Shown here in pieces: positions 11,195 to 24,837 of a stretch of 64,000 bases of DNA. Under the pieces are notes generated by a model that made no database searches, had not been told where the DNA came from, and worked only from the letters and a program-made list of their open reading frames with translations. Both the position numbers and the translations under genes were made by a program. This DNA is from Rosellinia necatrix (taxonomy: Eukaryota; Ascomycota; Sordariomycetes; Xylariales; Xylariaceae): the NCBI GenBank assembly GCA_021209875.1, contig JAGYVD010000002.1, positions 2,542,001-2,606,000 of the forward strand, given 5' to 3'. Position 1 is the first letter of the stretch; each line of letters starts with the position of its first letter.

Positions 11195-12799
11195 AAACTA
11201 AAGTTTATTTTTATTATTTAAAAAATATTAAATTTTTTTAATTAATTAATACTAATTAATTAATTAATATGTTAAAATATTATAGCAAAAAAACGACTTA
11301 ATTTTTTAATAAAAGCTAAACAATAAATATATTTTAAAAAAACGATTTAAATAAATTAGCATTTTAAAACATTAATTAATATAATTATTATAAACTTTAT
11401 TATTAGTTTTTAAAATTTATAAAGTTAATATTATAAATAAATAATATTAATATAATAAAACGTTTTAAATATAAAAATAATAGTTATAACAAAAATAAAA
11501 GCAAAAAAACAAACTTATTAATATTTTTATATTAAAATTATACTGTTTAAAATAATAGCTAAAGCTTATATATAGCTAGCTTTTATAAAATTTTATAAAA
11601 ATTTTATAAAATAAATAAAAATTAATATAGTTTATTTTATTATTAATAAATAATTTAAAATAATATTTATAGTAATAATATTTAAAAAAATATATATTTT
11701 ATTATAAAATAGTTTTATAAACTTTTAATAGTTTATAAAACTAGTTTAAAATTATTTTAAAAAATATATTATAAATTTAAACATTATTTATTATTTATTA
11801 GCGCTGTTTAAAATATTTTAAAAATATTATTAATTTAATAAATAAAATAAATAATAACTTTATATAAATATTATATTAAATAAACTAGTTTAATTTATAA
11901 AATAAAAAGTTAAAGCTAATTTAAATTATGTTTTAATTAAAATAAATAAAAAATTAAAATTTGAAAAAATTAGATCGTTATAATATATGCTTAATTAAAT
12001 AAAATATTTAATAGTTGCTAAAAAATTATATTAAAATAAAACCCGGGCATTTTTAATTTATAATATCTTAAAAAAAATTAAAATTAATTTTTAAAGCTAT
12101 AAAACTATTAGTTTTTATAAGCAAAAACTAATAAATAATAAACTAAAAATAAAATTTAAACATTAGTTTATATTTTTAAAAATAAACTTATTAAAAACAG
12201 CGATTATTTTTAATATAAATTAAAAAATTAATTATATCGCGAGCTATATAAAAATAAAGCTTTAAAAACTTCATGTTATTTATTATTAATAACTATAGTA
12301 AACTAAGATTAAAAACTAACCGAAAAGTTTTAAACTATTTTTTTATTTTATAATAATTTTAACAAATATAAAAAACTAGAATTAAATATTAAAACTTAAA
12401 AATAACTATAAATAATAAGTTTATTTTATTTTATATTAAATTTATTTAATAAGCTAATATAATATAAATTAATTTAAAAATTTTAAACAGAACATATATA
12501 ATAAATTATTTAAACGTTTAAATAAACTTTATATAAATAAACTATATAACAATATAATAAATTTTACTATTTATTATAAATATATATAATTATATAACTA
12601 TTAATAATAAAAATTTTATTTAAAGCAAGGCTTTATAAAAAAAAAATCTAAAAAAATAAAAGCTAAAATAAATTTTAACTTAGGCTGCCCGAAGTAGCTT
12701 CCGACTTAAAAGCATTTATATATTAAAAATTAATAATAAAAGCGTTATTATTATTAAATAAATAAAAAATAAAATAAAATTTATGCTAAGCTAAAATTA

Positions 12800-12990
12800 G
12801 ATTAATTTAAGGCTTTTATTTTAAAAAGCAAATGTTTTATCTGTTATAAATAAAAATATTGCAGCAATAATTATTTTTATAAAAATAACTTTAATTAATT
12901 AAATAATATATATATTAGCGTTATTTTTATAAAAACTATAAAAATAGATTATATAAAAATAAAAAATATAAACAAAAAAAAAAAAAAACA
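12800..12990 (+). pseudogene. Gag zinc-knuckle remnant of E1
   Basis: In one frame near 12831 the codons read C-F-I-C-Y-K, a stop, K-Y, then S-N-N. Compared with E2 (61309 on), which keeps His where E1 has Tyr, the ancestral pattern is C-x2-C-x4-H-x4-C, the retroviral-type nucleocapsid knuckle. An A-rich, Lys-rich stretch follows at 12960-12990. All differences are RIP-type transitions except at the last Cys. Confidence 0.6.
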
Positions 12991-14269
12991 GCTTAAAATA
13001 AATAGACTTTTTTTTTAAGCAGAAAATATTAGCATTTAATATAATATAATATAAAAAATTCTATTTAATTTTTTAAAAATATTTTAAAAAAACTTGTTTT
13101 TATAAATTATATTATAATAAATAATAAATTTATATTATTTATTAAAGCTTTAGCTAATATAAAAATAAATATATATATTTTAATTAATATAATTTTACTG
13201 CTTAAATAATAAAATATTTAAAACTTAAAATTATAACAAGCTTTAAACTAGCTATTATTGCTAAATATAACAGCAATTTAATTTAATAAATAAACTTAGT
13301 TTTAAAAACATATTTTAAAATATAAAAAAATAATATAAAAGCTTTTTAATTATAATTAATATAAAATATAATATAATTATTAAAAAAATATTATAATTAT
13401 TATAACGTATTAATAAATTTTTATATAAATAACTTTTGTTTTTAAACAATTAAAACTAAAGTATTAAGCTTTTAAAATTTTAATAAATAAAACAAGCGAC
13501 TTATTAAAATATTTTAAACATTAAAAAAACGTTGTTTAAAAAAAAAAGCTAATAAACTATAAAAATAAAAAACGTAAAAATAAACGATTTAATTAAAAGC
13601 AGCAAAAAAAAAAGCTGTAAAAATAAAATATTTTAAACTAAATATAACAAAAAATTATTTAATTAAAAATTAAGTCAACTATAAACAATATAAACTTAAA
13701 AGCTTTAGTTTTTTAAACTTATTTTAGTAGATATTTTAAAGCTTTAAAACTAATAGTTATTTTAAATAAAAAATAAAATTATATAAGCAATATATAAAAT
13801 AAAAAAATATTAAATAAAAACAAAAATATTAATTTAATTTTAAAAGCAGTAAAAATTAAACTAAAATAAAAACTTTGTTTAAAAAAATGCTTAAAACTTG
13901 TATTAACTTTAATAAAATATTATTAAATAATATAAATATTAATTTATAAAAATTATAACTATTAAAGCTATAGTTTTAATATAGCGCTATAATAAAATAA
14001 TATAATATATTATAATATAACTATATTATATAAAATTAATAAAATAATAAAACATAAAAACAAAAACTTAAAATAAACTATTAAACAAAAATAAAACAGC
14101 ATTAAAAAAACTTATTATAAATTGTTTTAAAAGCTTATTATAAATATTTAAATATTTTTTAAAAGCTGTTTTAAATAACTTATTTTTATATAAACTAAAA
14201 ATTAATTATTATTTAATATTAAATTAAAACTTAAAATCGTTAAAATATAACTTTTTATATAAAATATTA

Positions 14270-14720
14270 TTTAAAAAACTAAAATATATTAATAATATAT
14301 TTATAACAATTTAATAAAAAATTTATAAAATTTATACTAGCTTTATAAACAGCTTTTATATTTTTATATATAAAAACAATAGGTTTTTATATTTATATAT
14401 TAATTATAAAAATTAAATGTTTTAATTTAAAAAACTAATTTTATTACTGCTAATTAAAAAATATTAGCTTATATAATATAAGCTAAAATATTTATAAAAA
14501 TTAATATTAATCAGATATTTTATTATATTTATATTATAAAAAAATAAAAATTAATTATTTTTAAACCTGGTATAAAGCTTATTAGTTTAAAGTATTATTT
14601 TTAAATTAATTAATAGGCCAGCTATTTTTAAAAATATATTAATAATATACTGCAGAAATATTTAAATATTTTTATATAGCTTCTTTTAATAATATTTTAA
14701 TTTATTTAAATAATAAACTA
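14270..14720 (+). pseudogene. Reverse transcriptase remnant of E1
   Basis: Three RT landmarks can be read in order despite stops: a block near 14285 resembling the Y-[IL]-D-E/D-N-L region before the palm, a K-I-F-[IT]-K-[IL]-[ND] block near 14490, and S-F-N-N-I-L-I-Y at 14682-14705, the G-to-A mutated catalytic F/Y-x-D-D-I-L-I-Y motif. This wording is Ty3/Gypsy, not Copia. E2 carries the same motif near 63685-63710 with different lesions. Confidence 0.7.
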
Positions 14721-17449
14721 AAATATTAATACTATGTTAATAAAATATTATAACGTTTTAAAAAACAGAACTATAAGCCGACTTAAAAAATATAAATTTT
14801 ATATAAAAAAACTAAGTTTTTAAATTTATTATTAAAACTAAAAATAAAAGTTAATTTTAATAAAGTTAAAATTATTTCTAGCTAAAAAACGCTTAAAAAA
14901 TAAATAAAACGTTATTAAAAAAATATATTTATTTTTAAGCTTTTATAACTTTTATAAAAATATATTTAAAAATACAATTAAATAGTTAAACTATTAAATA
15001 ATTTAATTTATATAAAAGCTAATTTAATTTAACTAAAAGCTTGCTAAAATACGTTTAAAATATTAAAAACAAGCTAATTAATATATTAATATTAAAGCAT
15101 TTTAATTATAAAAATAAAATATAAATAAAAATAAATAAGTTTAATAAAATAGCAGCCGGCATACTGTTATAATAAAAATAATAAATAATTTATAACAGCT
15201 AGTTATATTTTATTTAAAAACTTTTATAATATAAAATTAAACTATAATATTTATAATAAAAAATATTAGCTGTTATTAAAAATTATTATATAAAAAATAA
15301 AATTAATAAGCTTATAATAACTGCAGCTATTTTTAATTATTATAGATTATATTGTATTAAAATATTTTAGCATAAAAAATTTTAAATTTAAAATAAATTA
15401 AATAAATTAAACTAATTATATATTATAATTTTAATATTATATATTGTTTAAAATTAAAAATATAATAATAAATATTTTTTAAACTAACAAAAATTTAAAA
15501 ATATAAAAATAATAAAAAATAAATAAAAACTATAGCATTTTTAAACTAATAATTTTAAAATAAAAAAATATATATAAAATATATATTATAAAAATATTAT
15601 ATTTTTATTATTATTAAAAATAGTACTTATAAACGTAGTATTAAAAATAAATTAATATAATATTAATTTAAATAAATATTAAAAAAGCTTAAAGTAATAA
15701 AAACTTTAATTAATTAATATTAAAAACTTGTTATTATATAAAAAAACTAGTTATTTTTAAATTAAATAATTTATAAACTTAAATAATTAAAAAGTTTATA
15801 TAAAGCTAGCAATAATATATTTAAGTTATAAAAAATAAAATATTTAGTATTTTAATATTATTAATAGCTAAAACTATATTATAAAATTAATTAATACATA
15901 ATAAATTATTTTTGCTGCTTTATAAAAATTTTTATAATAAAATATTAAAAAGCTGACTTTATTATTAATACTAGAATATATTTAATAATCTTTAAAATTA
16001 ATTTTAAAAGCTTTTTAAAAATAAATATAAAAATAATATAATTTTTGTATAATTAATAAACTATTAAAACTAATATAAACAATTATATATAAAAATCTAT
16101 AATAATAAAAATATTATTAAAATATATTATAAAAGCTTTTATTAAATATATAAATAGCTAAAAATAATAATTAATAATAAAAAAATAATTTATTACTAAT
16201 TTTATAAATAAACTATTAAAAATATATAACATAAAACTGGACTTTTTGCAGCAAAACATTATTAATTAATAAAATAAATAAAAATAATATATTAATACAT
16301 AAATTAAAAATTATAATTATATCTTAATTATTTTTAAAAAACTAATTAAAAATATTATTAGTTTTAAATATAGTTTAAATATTTTTATTTTATAAAGCTT
16401 TAAAAAGCTATTTTTAAAAAAATATTAATAAAAAACTAATAAATATAATATTTAATTAAAAAGCTTAAATAAAAATAAAACAATTATAAAAAACTAATTA
16501 AAAAAGCTGTTTTAAAAAAACATAAATATTTATAAAAAAGTCTGTAATTATATTAAAAAGCAAAAATATAAATATAAAAAGCATAAAAATAAATAATTAT
16601 ATAAATTAATAAATATTAATAAAACTTAAAGTTTATAATTAAAAACTATATATTTATATTATAAAAAAAAAATAAACTAACTGTTTTAATAATAAATTAA
16701 ATTATTTAATAATATAACAAGCTTATAAAATTATTAATATTTAAACTAATTGTTTTAATATATTTAAGCTAAAATTATTAACAATGAAATAAAAAGCCGC
16801 TAATTTTATACTAAACAATTATAAAAATATATAAACGATTTATTATTTAAACAAAAATATTCTAACTAAAAAAAAATAATTAATAAAATATTAAAAAAAA
16901 AAATAAAAAATAAAAAAATCTTATTATTAAAAATCTAAAAAAAATTATTTTATAAAATGTTTTAAACAAGCTAAAAATATAATAATAATTAATATTTCAC
17001 AGCTGATTTAAAAACGTTTTAATTAAACTAAAAAATATTATAAAAAATATTTAAAAAAGCAGAGCTATTAAAACAATTATAAAAATAAATTAAAACGGTT
17101 AAAAAAATATATTTATTAAAACATATAATAATAACAACATATTATAAAATAAAATATAGCTAAAATTATAAATATAGCATAAATAATATAATAAATAACT
17201 TAATTAAAAATAAATTAAATAAAAATTAATTAATTAACGTAATAAATAAAAACTAAAACTTAAAAACTTTTAAATTTTAATTAATTATATACGCTAAAAG
17301 TATTTTTTTATTATTTAAAAGTATTAATTTAAAAATTGCTAGTTTAAGTTTTAAACATAGCATAAATAACTTAAAAAAATTAGCTTAGCATATTTTTAGC
17401 TTTACGCGCAGCTAAAAACTTAAGCCGAGTTTTTTTGCGAAAAAAAAAT

Positions 17450-17722
17450 TATTATAGCTTAACGCTATAATAGCAATCTTTAATTAGCTGACTAGCCGAC
17501 CGGCCAGCCGATTTTTAATTAGCTTTTTAGCTAAACCAGGTATAAGCATAAAATAATAAATATAATAAGCCAGTTATATAATAAATAACTAGTAGTATAT
17601 ACAAATAGAAATTCTGGCCGTTGGCCCTATATATAGTTGTTTTTTTTTTTTAACCTTAGTTTTTTTTCCTAATACATAGGTATAATTAAATCTTTTTAAC
17701 TGCCGTTATTGCAGCTATTACA
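17450..17722 (+). repeat. 3' LTR of E1
   Basis: 273 bp. The left edge is mutated (tattatagctt for tgtcatggcct) and the right half nearly intact, ending ...gcagctattaca. Target duplication TTTTG follows. Confidence 0.88.
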
Positions 17723-17727
17723 TTTTG

Positions 17728-17806
17728 CATGTGTGTATCCTCTGCTTAAGAGATCCCCAAAATAGGGATTCCTGGCTTAATTGCCAATTCGTTCCACACT
17801 ACTGTT
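17728..17806 (+). mobile_element. Right part of the split TIR-bearing element
   Basis: Continues the sequence interrupted at 10925. GC-richer and largely unmutated, it ends in CGTTCCACACTACTGTT, the inverted partner of 10701-10717. The intact state of both halves next to a wrecked E1 shows that RIP stopped at the E1 boundary. Confidence 0.35.
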
Positions 17807-17822
17807 ACACTGTTGTTTTAAA

Positions 17823-20349
17823 AGTTTTTTATAGTTAAATAAAGCAATAGTATTAAATAAAGCGCTGTATAGCCTAAAAAACTTTCTGCTTTTTTAATAT
17901 AAAAAGTTTTTATTCATATTTAAAATATTAAAAATAATTATTGTTTTAAAAAGCTTTATTTATTTTATATTAAAAATCGATTTATATTTATAATTTTTAT
18001 ATAAACAATTTTTAATATTTTGTTATAAAGATTATAAAGCTTAAAAATAAAAAATTATATAAAGTATTAAAAAACATTTAAACATAAAAATAAAGCAATA
18101 TTAAATAATTTTTAAAAATTAAAATAATTTATAATTAAAAAGCTTAAACAATTTTTTAGCTTATAATTAATATATTAAAAGATTATTAAATATTATAGTT
18201 TAAATAATTTAGTTTATATATTAGCTACGTTTTTATTATATAAAAACTTTATATATAACTTAGGTCAGGCTATAAAAAAACAAATAAAAGTTTATTAAAA
18301 AAAAGTTAGATTAACGCTATATAGCGGAGTAATATTAAAAACAGATACAGTTTTTATAATCAGGATGTTATTATAGTTTTTAATTAATTTAAGCGTTAAT
18401 TATTATATTATAATTAATTATTTAATTAAATATTTATATAAAACTAGATTTTTAGCAGTTAAATTTAAAATAAGCTTTTTAAAAGCATAAGTTTTTATAA
18501 TCGTTAAAAACGTTTTATTTATAAAGAATAAAAAAACGCGCAGATTATTTTATAAATATATTATGCTACTTTTTAAAAGCTTTTTTATTTAAAAAATAAC
18601 AAAGAAAAATATTGTTTTAACATTAATTATTAAAGTTAAAGTTAAAATAATCGCTTTTATAGCCGAAAAAGTTATAAGATTAAAAAGCTTTTTAAAATAT
18701 TCTGCTTAATTTTAAAAATATATAAATTATTTATTTAGATAATATATAAATAATTACAGGAATTATAAAAAAATATATTAGTATAAAATTATAATATATT
18801 AATATATAAAATATATAAAAAAACAAAAATATTAAAAAGATTATTTAAAATAAAATATTTTTTAATTGTTTAAATATTTACAGACAAGCTTATAAAAATT
18901 TACTGCATGTTTAATTTAAATATTTTTATATTTTATTTGATGTTTATAATTATAATTATAAAATTTAAAAAAAAGGTAGCTTATAAGCGATAAAAATTAA
19001 TTAATTCTAATTAAAAATTTTTTCAAATTATTTTTAAATATTTATTTTAGAAGCAGATCAATAAAATTATTATTATTAGGATTAATTTTATACTAAAACA
19101 GTATTTTTTTTATTTATTTTTATTTATTTTTTTATAAATAGCAGGTTTAAAATTCAAGTTATTTTTAATAATTAAAGCTTTTAAATAATCACCAGGCATT
19201 ATAAAAGTTTAAAAATATATAATTTTTTTAAATTTAAAGTTTTTATCTTAAAACGTTATAACTGCTGATTTAAAAAATAATTATAGTTTTTAAGCATTTT
19301 ATAATATTTATTGATATTTTTAAGCTTATAAATTATTAAATTTATTTTATATTTAATTATTTTATATAATATAAACAAGTAAAAATCTTTTTTAATAATA
19401 CTGCTTTTTTTTTAATATTTATTTTTATTAAAACAAAAGTTTTTTTAATTATTAAAACAGCTATAACTTTTTTATTTGCTAAAACAGAAATATTATTAGC
19501 GTTAGCGTCGGCGTTATTATTTTTTAAAAAAAAAGCGGCCAGACTTAAAACTATTACTTTTAGTTTTTTTTAAAGCTATTTTTTTTAATTATTGCAGCTA
19601 AACTTAGGCCTGCTTTATTTTATTTTTAATAAAAACATACTTAAATTAAAAAATAGCAGCTTTAATAAAAACACAGAAATTAAAAAATTTTAAGCATTTT
19701 ATAAGCTATTATATTAAAAATTAAATTAAAAAAAAAAAGTTTATTAAAATATTTTTTTTAGCTTATATTATTTTAAAAAACTACAATAAAAAGCTAGTTT
19801 ATTTTCTAGCTATATAAAACTTTAATAAAAAAAAACGTTTATAAAAAATAAAACTATGTACATAAAAATATATTTATATCTGCTAGCATAAAAATAATAT
19901 TATTAATTAAAATATTAAATTTAATAATAATATTTTTTAATTCTTTTATATTATTAAATAAATATAAGTGCAGCAAAAACGTTTTTTAATTTATTTTTAT
20001 AAAGCGATTTTTTTTAGCAGGTTTTTAAATATAATTTTATTATTATTAGTATATTTATTACTAATATAATATAAGCTTAATAAAAAAGCTAGACTAGCCG
20101 GTTTTTTATTAAAAAAAAAAATCTGCGCTATTAGCTTAAAGCTATAGCAGTAATATAAAAAGCTTTAAAATTTTTTATTAAAAAAATTAGCTTTAAAACT
20201 TATTAAAAAAAAACTAAAAATAAAATTATTATATATAATTCTTAAAAAAACTTTAAAAAAAATATAAAACTGGACTAAATATAAAACTATTAGATTTAAA
20301 GTTTAATTTTTTAATGTTGTAAATATTTGCTAGCGTTTTATTAATAGCG
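17823..20349. other. A+T-rich RIP-degraded DNA, unassigned
   Basis: About 2.5 kb with strand switches between A-rich and T-rich runs. It contains scattered residual motifs such as gcgttagcgtcggcg near 19500, but no readable domain, LTR or gene. Confidence 0.45.
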
Positions 20350-20597
20350 AGTCACAGATAACTGGTTGGCCAATTGGGCATATGGCACGGACCAGTATCC
20401 GTGCACCTGTTGCCAACTGGCACGCACAGACCTGCTGTGGCGCGTACGGACTGGACCTACCTCATACACCTGCATTTAGCCAGAATTTTAGTGGGCTAAT
20501 TCCTCCCACTTACTTTTTCTTTTTTCAGCTGTAGATTTTTATACAATATATTACTTATTGCTAAAGCTTTGACTTTTTATTTATAACTAGTGCAATA
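20350..20597 (+). mobile_element. Left LTR of a truncated family D element
   Basis: 248 bp matching the D LTRs at 48704 and 55123 and the solo at 24101. The left edge is intact and the right edge mutated, so it was the left LTR of a longer element. About 40 bp of D-like interior follow (atctatagattattttattt...), then similarity ends. The rest of the element was evidently deleted, and the bases right of the LTR do not repeat the tagcg found to its left. Confidence 0.75.
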
Positions 20598-20643
20598 ATC
20601 TATAGATTATTTTATTTTAAAGCATTATACAGCCATCCTGGCG

Positions 20644-20728
20644 GAACCTTTCCCTTGGGAAACCTTCCTTCAGAAAGCCTTCTTTTTAAAAGCCTTCCTT
20701 AGTAAAGCTTTTTTTTTTAAAAGCTTTT
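20644..20728 (+). repeat. Tandem array of five degenerate 15-16 bp hairpin units
   Basis: Units such as ACCTTTCCCTTGGGAA, CCTTCCTTCAGAAAG, CCTTCTTTTTAAAAG and CCTTCCTTAGTAAAG follow one another, each able to fold on itself. Divergence grows to the right by C-to-T changes. Origin unknown. Confidence 0.65.
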
Positions 20729-23191
20729 AAAAATCACTATATATTAGTTAATTAAAAAAGTAAATAAATCAATTAATTGTTTGTTTTTTTCTAATGATCT
20801 AATGCTTATTATATAATAGCTAGCAATTTTAGGCGATTTCTTTTTTTTTTTTATATAAAACGGTCAGCTTTTTAGCAGACTTGTTTTTTTTTTAAATATA
20901 TTCTGCTTAATTTAATTAAAAATATATTTTTTTTATTAAGCTTGATTTTTAGGAGCTTGTTTTTTTTTTATGTTGTAATATTTGTTTTTTATTTTAATAA
21001 ACTTCAGCTTTTTTTTTTTTTTTTTAAATTATTGCGTTATTATTAAACTTTTATAGTTTATTATTAATAAACTTTTATAATTATTAATATTAACATGTTA
21101 TATATAAAACTTTTAATAAACTTTATAATTTAAATATAAATATATAATTTAAAAATATTTTTATTTATAACATTTGTTTTTATTTCGCGTAATAACAGCT
21201 TATTTCTTTTTAATAGTTTTCTTTTTATTAATAATTTTTGCTGTAAAAGCTTTTTAATTTTATAAATTTCTTAAGATTATTACATTATTATTTTTATTAT
21301 TAAATAGCTGTTTTTTTTTAAAACAACTATATAATATTTTAAACTTAAAAATAAACTAGCTGCTGTTTATTAAAATTTTAAACTTTAATTTTAAATTTAA
21401 CAAATTTTGAAAACTTTTATTATTCTTTTTCAAAAAAATATAACAAAATTTAAAATATTTAATTTAAGCTATATTTTAAAAAGTAAATAAGTAATATATA
21501 TATTATTTAATAAGCAGTAAATAAAACTAGCCAGTTTATTTTATTAAAAATAGTTATATATGAACTTTTTATTTTAATCTATTTAAACTTACTTTTTTAA
21601 ATTGTGAAATTAACACTATTTTTATAATAAAAATATTAAAAATATAATATTATAAAGCTTAAAAAACAGATTTTTTTTTGTTTATATTTTATTATTTTTA
21701 TTATCTGACCTGCTCTTACTACTACTGCTACTTTTATTTTTTTTAAATCTGCTTTTTTAAGCATTATTTAATAAAAATTTCCAGTGTTATATAATAAAAA
21801 TAGCTATAATAATATAGGTTTCTATAAAAATTAACAACATTAAAAATATAATAAATAATATATTTAAAGCAGTTAATATTATTTTTAAATAACCAGCTTT
21901 TATAACAAATAAAAATTAAATATACAAGATTTATTTAATTAAATATTTTTATTTTAATTTATTAAATATTTTAATATAAACAACTATATAATAATTAAAA
22001 AAAATGCTTATTAAAAAAATATTTGTTTTTTTATAGCTTTAAAAAAACAAAATGCTTTAAACTTTATTAAAGCTTAAATATTATAAAATAACCTTTTTTA
22101 GCTATTTTAAAGCAACGTTTAGCTTTAATATATAAATATATAAAATAACTTTATTAAAGCAACAATAAACCCTAGTTTTAAATATATATTAAGCAAACTT
22201 AAAACAAAATATTATAAAAACACTACAGACGCTATTAAACAAGCGTTTATTTATTTGTATAATAAACATATAATATTATAAAAAATATTAATTTAAATAT
22301 AAGCTATGTTTATAATTAAAAGCTGTTAAAACTTAAGTTTTATTTTAAATATATAGTTTTATTTAAACTTATAACAGCTATATAAAAAACCCATAGTATT
22401 TATTAGTTTAAACTAATTTTTTAACGATGTTAAAAAAAAGCAAAAAGCATATCAAACTATATTACTATATTATAATAAAAAAAAAATAAAGAATTTTTTC
22501 TGTTTATTTTACAACTTTTTTAATTTTTGTTATTATTAAAACTATTATTTTTTTAGCATAAATATGAATAAATAATACTTTTTTAATTAAAAAAATTAAT
22601 AAAACAGTAACTTTATAGTATAATATAGTTATAAAAACTATAAAAAACTTATAAAATTAAAAATATTTTAAAACTATAATAATATATAAAACTATTATAA
22701 ATTTTAAATATATAATAAAATTTTTTATATAATTATTTTAAAAATAAAAACTATACATTAAATATATAACATTATATTATTTATAAAAACATAAAAAAAT
22801 TATAATAAATACAAACATAAAACTTATTATTAAATATAAAACTATTTAAATAAATATTTTATAAATAAGTTTAATTATAATAGATTTTAAAAAAAGTTAT
22901 ATTAATATTAATTATAAAATATTATTATTTATTAATAATAATTTATTAAAAACTTAAAAATAAAACTTATTATAGCATAAATATATTATAATAAAAATAA
23001 TTAAAGAAAAAACTTTTATTAAGTATTTTAATAAAAAATAAAAAAAATAATACTGTTTATTTAATTTTTTTAATATAAACTTATTAAATATTTAATAAAA
23101 AAACTTAACGTTATATAATATTATTATTATAATACATAATTTTTAAATAAAACTGCTTTTTTATTTATATAATTAAAAAATAATATATTAT
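20729..23191. other. A+T-rich RIP-degraded DNA, unassigned
   Basis: T-rich on the plus strand up to about 21500, then A-rich. No gene, LTR pair or readable domain was found. Confidence 0.45.
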
Positions 23192-23394
23192 TAATACGCG
23201 CGCGTAGAGGGAGCGCTTATATAAGCCCCTCGCTTGGGGTGCTGTGGCCCGTGGCCACAGGCACAACCTAATTGGGCCTAGCCCCATGTATGTGGGCCCT
23301 AGCCCACACCTAGGTAAAACTTTGGCTTAGCCTAGATTTGCTAGATCTTCATCTTTTATAATACACACTTTACACCCCCATGGTGCACCTCTCA
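23192..23394 (+). mobile_element. Probable solo LTR of family A (203 bp)
   Basis: Same length and orientation as the A2 LTRs and almost unmutated. It contains gcgcttatataagcc (likely U3 TATA box) and an 8-bp stem with a CGT triloop at 23242-23260. Flanks are ATTAT on the left and AATAT on the right: a target duplication with one mismatch. No PBS follows it, so it is not the 5' end of an element. Confidence 0.7.
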
Positions 23395-24095
23395 AATATA
23401 TAAAAGCTGTTGTTATAATTATTAAAAAAATAATTAGTTTAACCTTAATAAAGCATAAATATTTTTAGTTGATAATATATTTAATATAATATATATAATA
23501 TTCAACAATATTTTATATAATATAAAATAATATTTAATAAAAATATATATTTTTAATTACAAGTTATAATTAATAATATAAACAAAATTATTATAATATA
23601 TTTTAATACTAGCTGATTTATAATAATAATAATATAAAACTAGCTAAACTAATTTATATTATATATAAAAAAAATAGTTTAAATTATTAATAATAATAAA
23701 TAAAATTAAAAGCTTAATTATTTTTATAAAAAAAACCTAATATTAGCTAAATATTGCTGGAAACATAAACTATATATTTAAGCTAAAAGTTTTTTTAAAT
23801 TAAAGCTTAGATTATAAAAGAATTAAAACTAAACTTACAGCTAAAAACAGACTTTATAAATATAAATAAAACCATTATTAATTTTTTATAAAAATTAATT
23901 ATATTTAAAAGTTGTAATAATATTATTATGCTTATAAAAATTACTATTAAAAAACAGCTAATAAAACAACATGTTATAACAATAATTAATATTATAATAT
24001 TATTATATATTATAACTATAATATTAATTATTTATGCTAATTTTTTATAAAAAAATAGCAACAATTTTTATTAAAATTATATGTTTATATTAATA
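23395..24095. other. A+T-rich RIP-degraded DNA, unassigned
   Basis: About 700 bp between two solo LTRs; no feature recognised. Confidence 0.45.
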
Positions 24096-24100
24096 ATTAT

Positions 24101-24360
24101 TGTTGCACCAGTCACAATTAAGAAGTCAAGGCTCCAGCAATAAGTGATGTATTGTACAAAAAATCTACAGATGAAAAAGGAAAGAGTAAGTGGGAGGAAT
24201 TAGCCCACTAGAATTCTGGCTAAGTGCAGGTGTGTGGGGGTGGGTCCAGTCTGTGCGCTACAGCTGGTCTGTGCGTGCCAGTTGGCAGCAGGTGTACAGA
24301 TGTTCCGCACGCGCATGCCACGCATGCCGCGTGTGGCCAGTTATCCAGTCATCCGTAACT
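24101..24360 (-). mobile_element. Solo LTR of family D (260 bp)
   Basis: Flanked by perfect ATTAT duplications (24096-24100 and 24361-24365). On the minus strand it reads AGTTACGG...GGTGCAACA, so its ends are AG...CA rather than TG...CA; the same ends are seen in element D. It is almost unmutated, consistent with an insert too short to trigger RIP. Open frames of 64 and 91 codons overlapping it are accidental. Confidence 0.88.
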
Positions 24361-24365
24361 ATTAT

Positions 24366-24652
24366 AAAAGCATTAAAAGCGATAATATTTTTTATAAGCT
24401 TAAAAATTAATTTTTTATTAATTAAACTTATTAAAATAACACTAGATAGCAAAAAATATAAATAAATATAATATTAAATTATTAGAACAATAATTATATA
24501 TATATTATATAAAAAAAAAAAACTTATTAGCTGCTATGTTAATATTAAAAATTTTATAAATAACTTTTATATATTATAAAAGTTTAATATGTTTAAAAAA
24601 GATTTTATTTTATTTAAAGTTATTAAATATTTTAATAATAATATTTAAAATA
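24366..24652. other. A+T-rich spacer
   Basis: Short RIP-degraded segment between the solo D LTR and element B1; nothing recognised. Confidence 0.5.
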
Positions 24653-24837
24653 TAATTAGTAAGGTTTACTAGGGGTAGTGTGGTTGAGTCTGTAAAAGTG
24701 TGATATAGATTAGAAGGAGAGGCTTCTGGTCCCGCAGGGACTAGAAGCCTTAGGCTAGTAAGTTACTTTATTTAATTTATACAATTTTTATTTAGCTAGC
24801 TATGCTAGTTAGATAAAGAGCCCTTTTTTTTTTAACA
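24653..24837 (-). repeat. 3' LTR of B1
   Basis: 185 bp, minus orientation (minus strand starts TGTTAAAAAAAAAAGGGCTC). It contains a 13-bp stem with a GCA triloop at 24721-24749. Related copies are at 37670 (interrupted) and 59932 (solo, TSD TTATT), which fix both ends. Confidence 0.78.

Larger units (their letters stand above)
10926..17722 (+). mobile_element. Ty3/Gypsy retrotransposon E1 (6.8 kb), RIP-inactivated
   Basis: LTRs at 10926-11194 and 17450-17722; target duplication TTTTG at 10921-10925 and 17723-17727. Order and motifs show plus orientation: a Gag CCHC knuckle near 12830-12875, then reverse transcriptase at about 14280-14715, then the RNase H/integrase zone, then a purine tract (gaaaaaaaaa, 17439-17448) before the 3' LTR. 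The interior is full of stops and cannot encode protein. A second copy, E2, aligns from about 60355 to the window end. The outer edges of both LTRs are nearly unmutated. Confidence 0.9.

Noticed and set aside
10926..17722. Assignment of E1 to Ty1/Copia from a YxDD-like and a C-x2-C motif
   Set aside because: Longer reading showed Gypsy-type RT blocks and a C-x2-C-x4-H-x4-C knuckle; the first YxDD-like match is the N-terminal RT region.
24190..24465. Open frames on both strands near 24190-24465
   Set aside because: They lie on an unmutated solo LTR, whose higher GC content simply has fewer stops.
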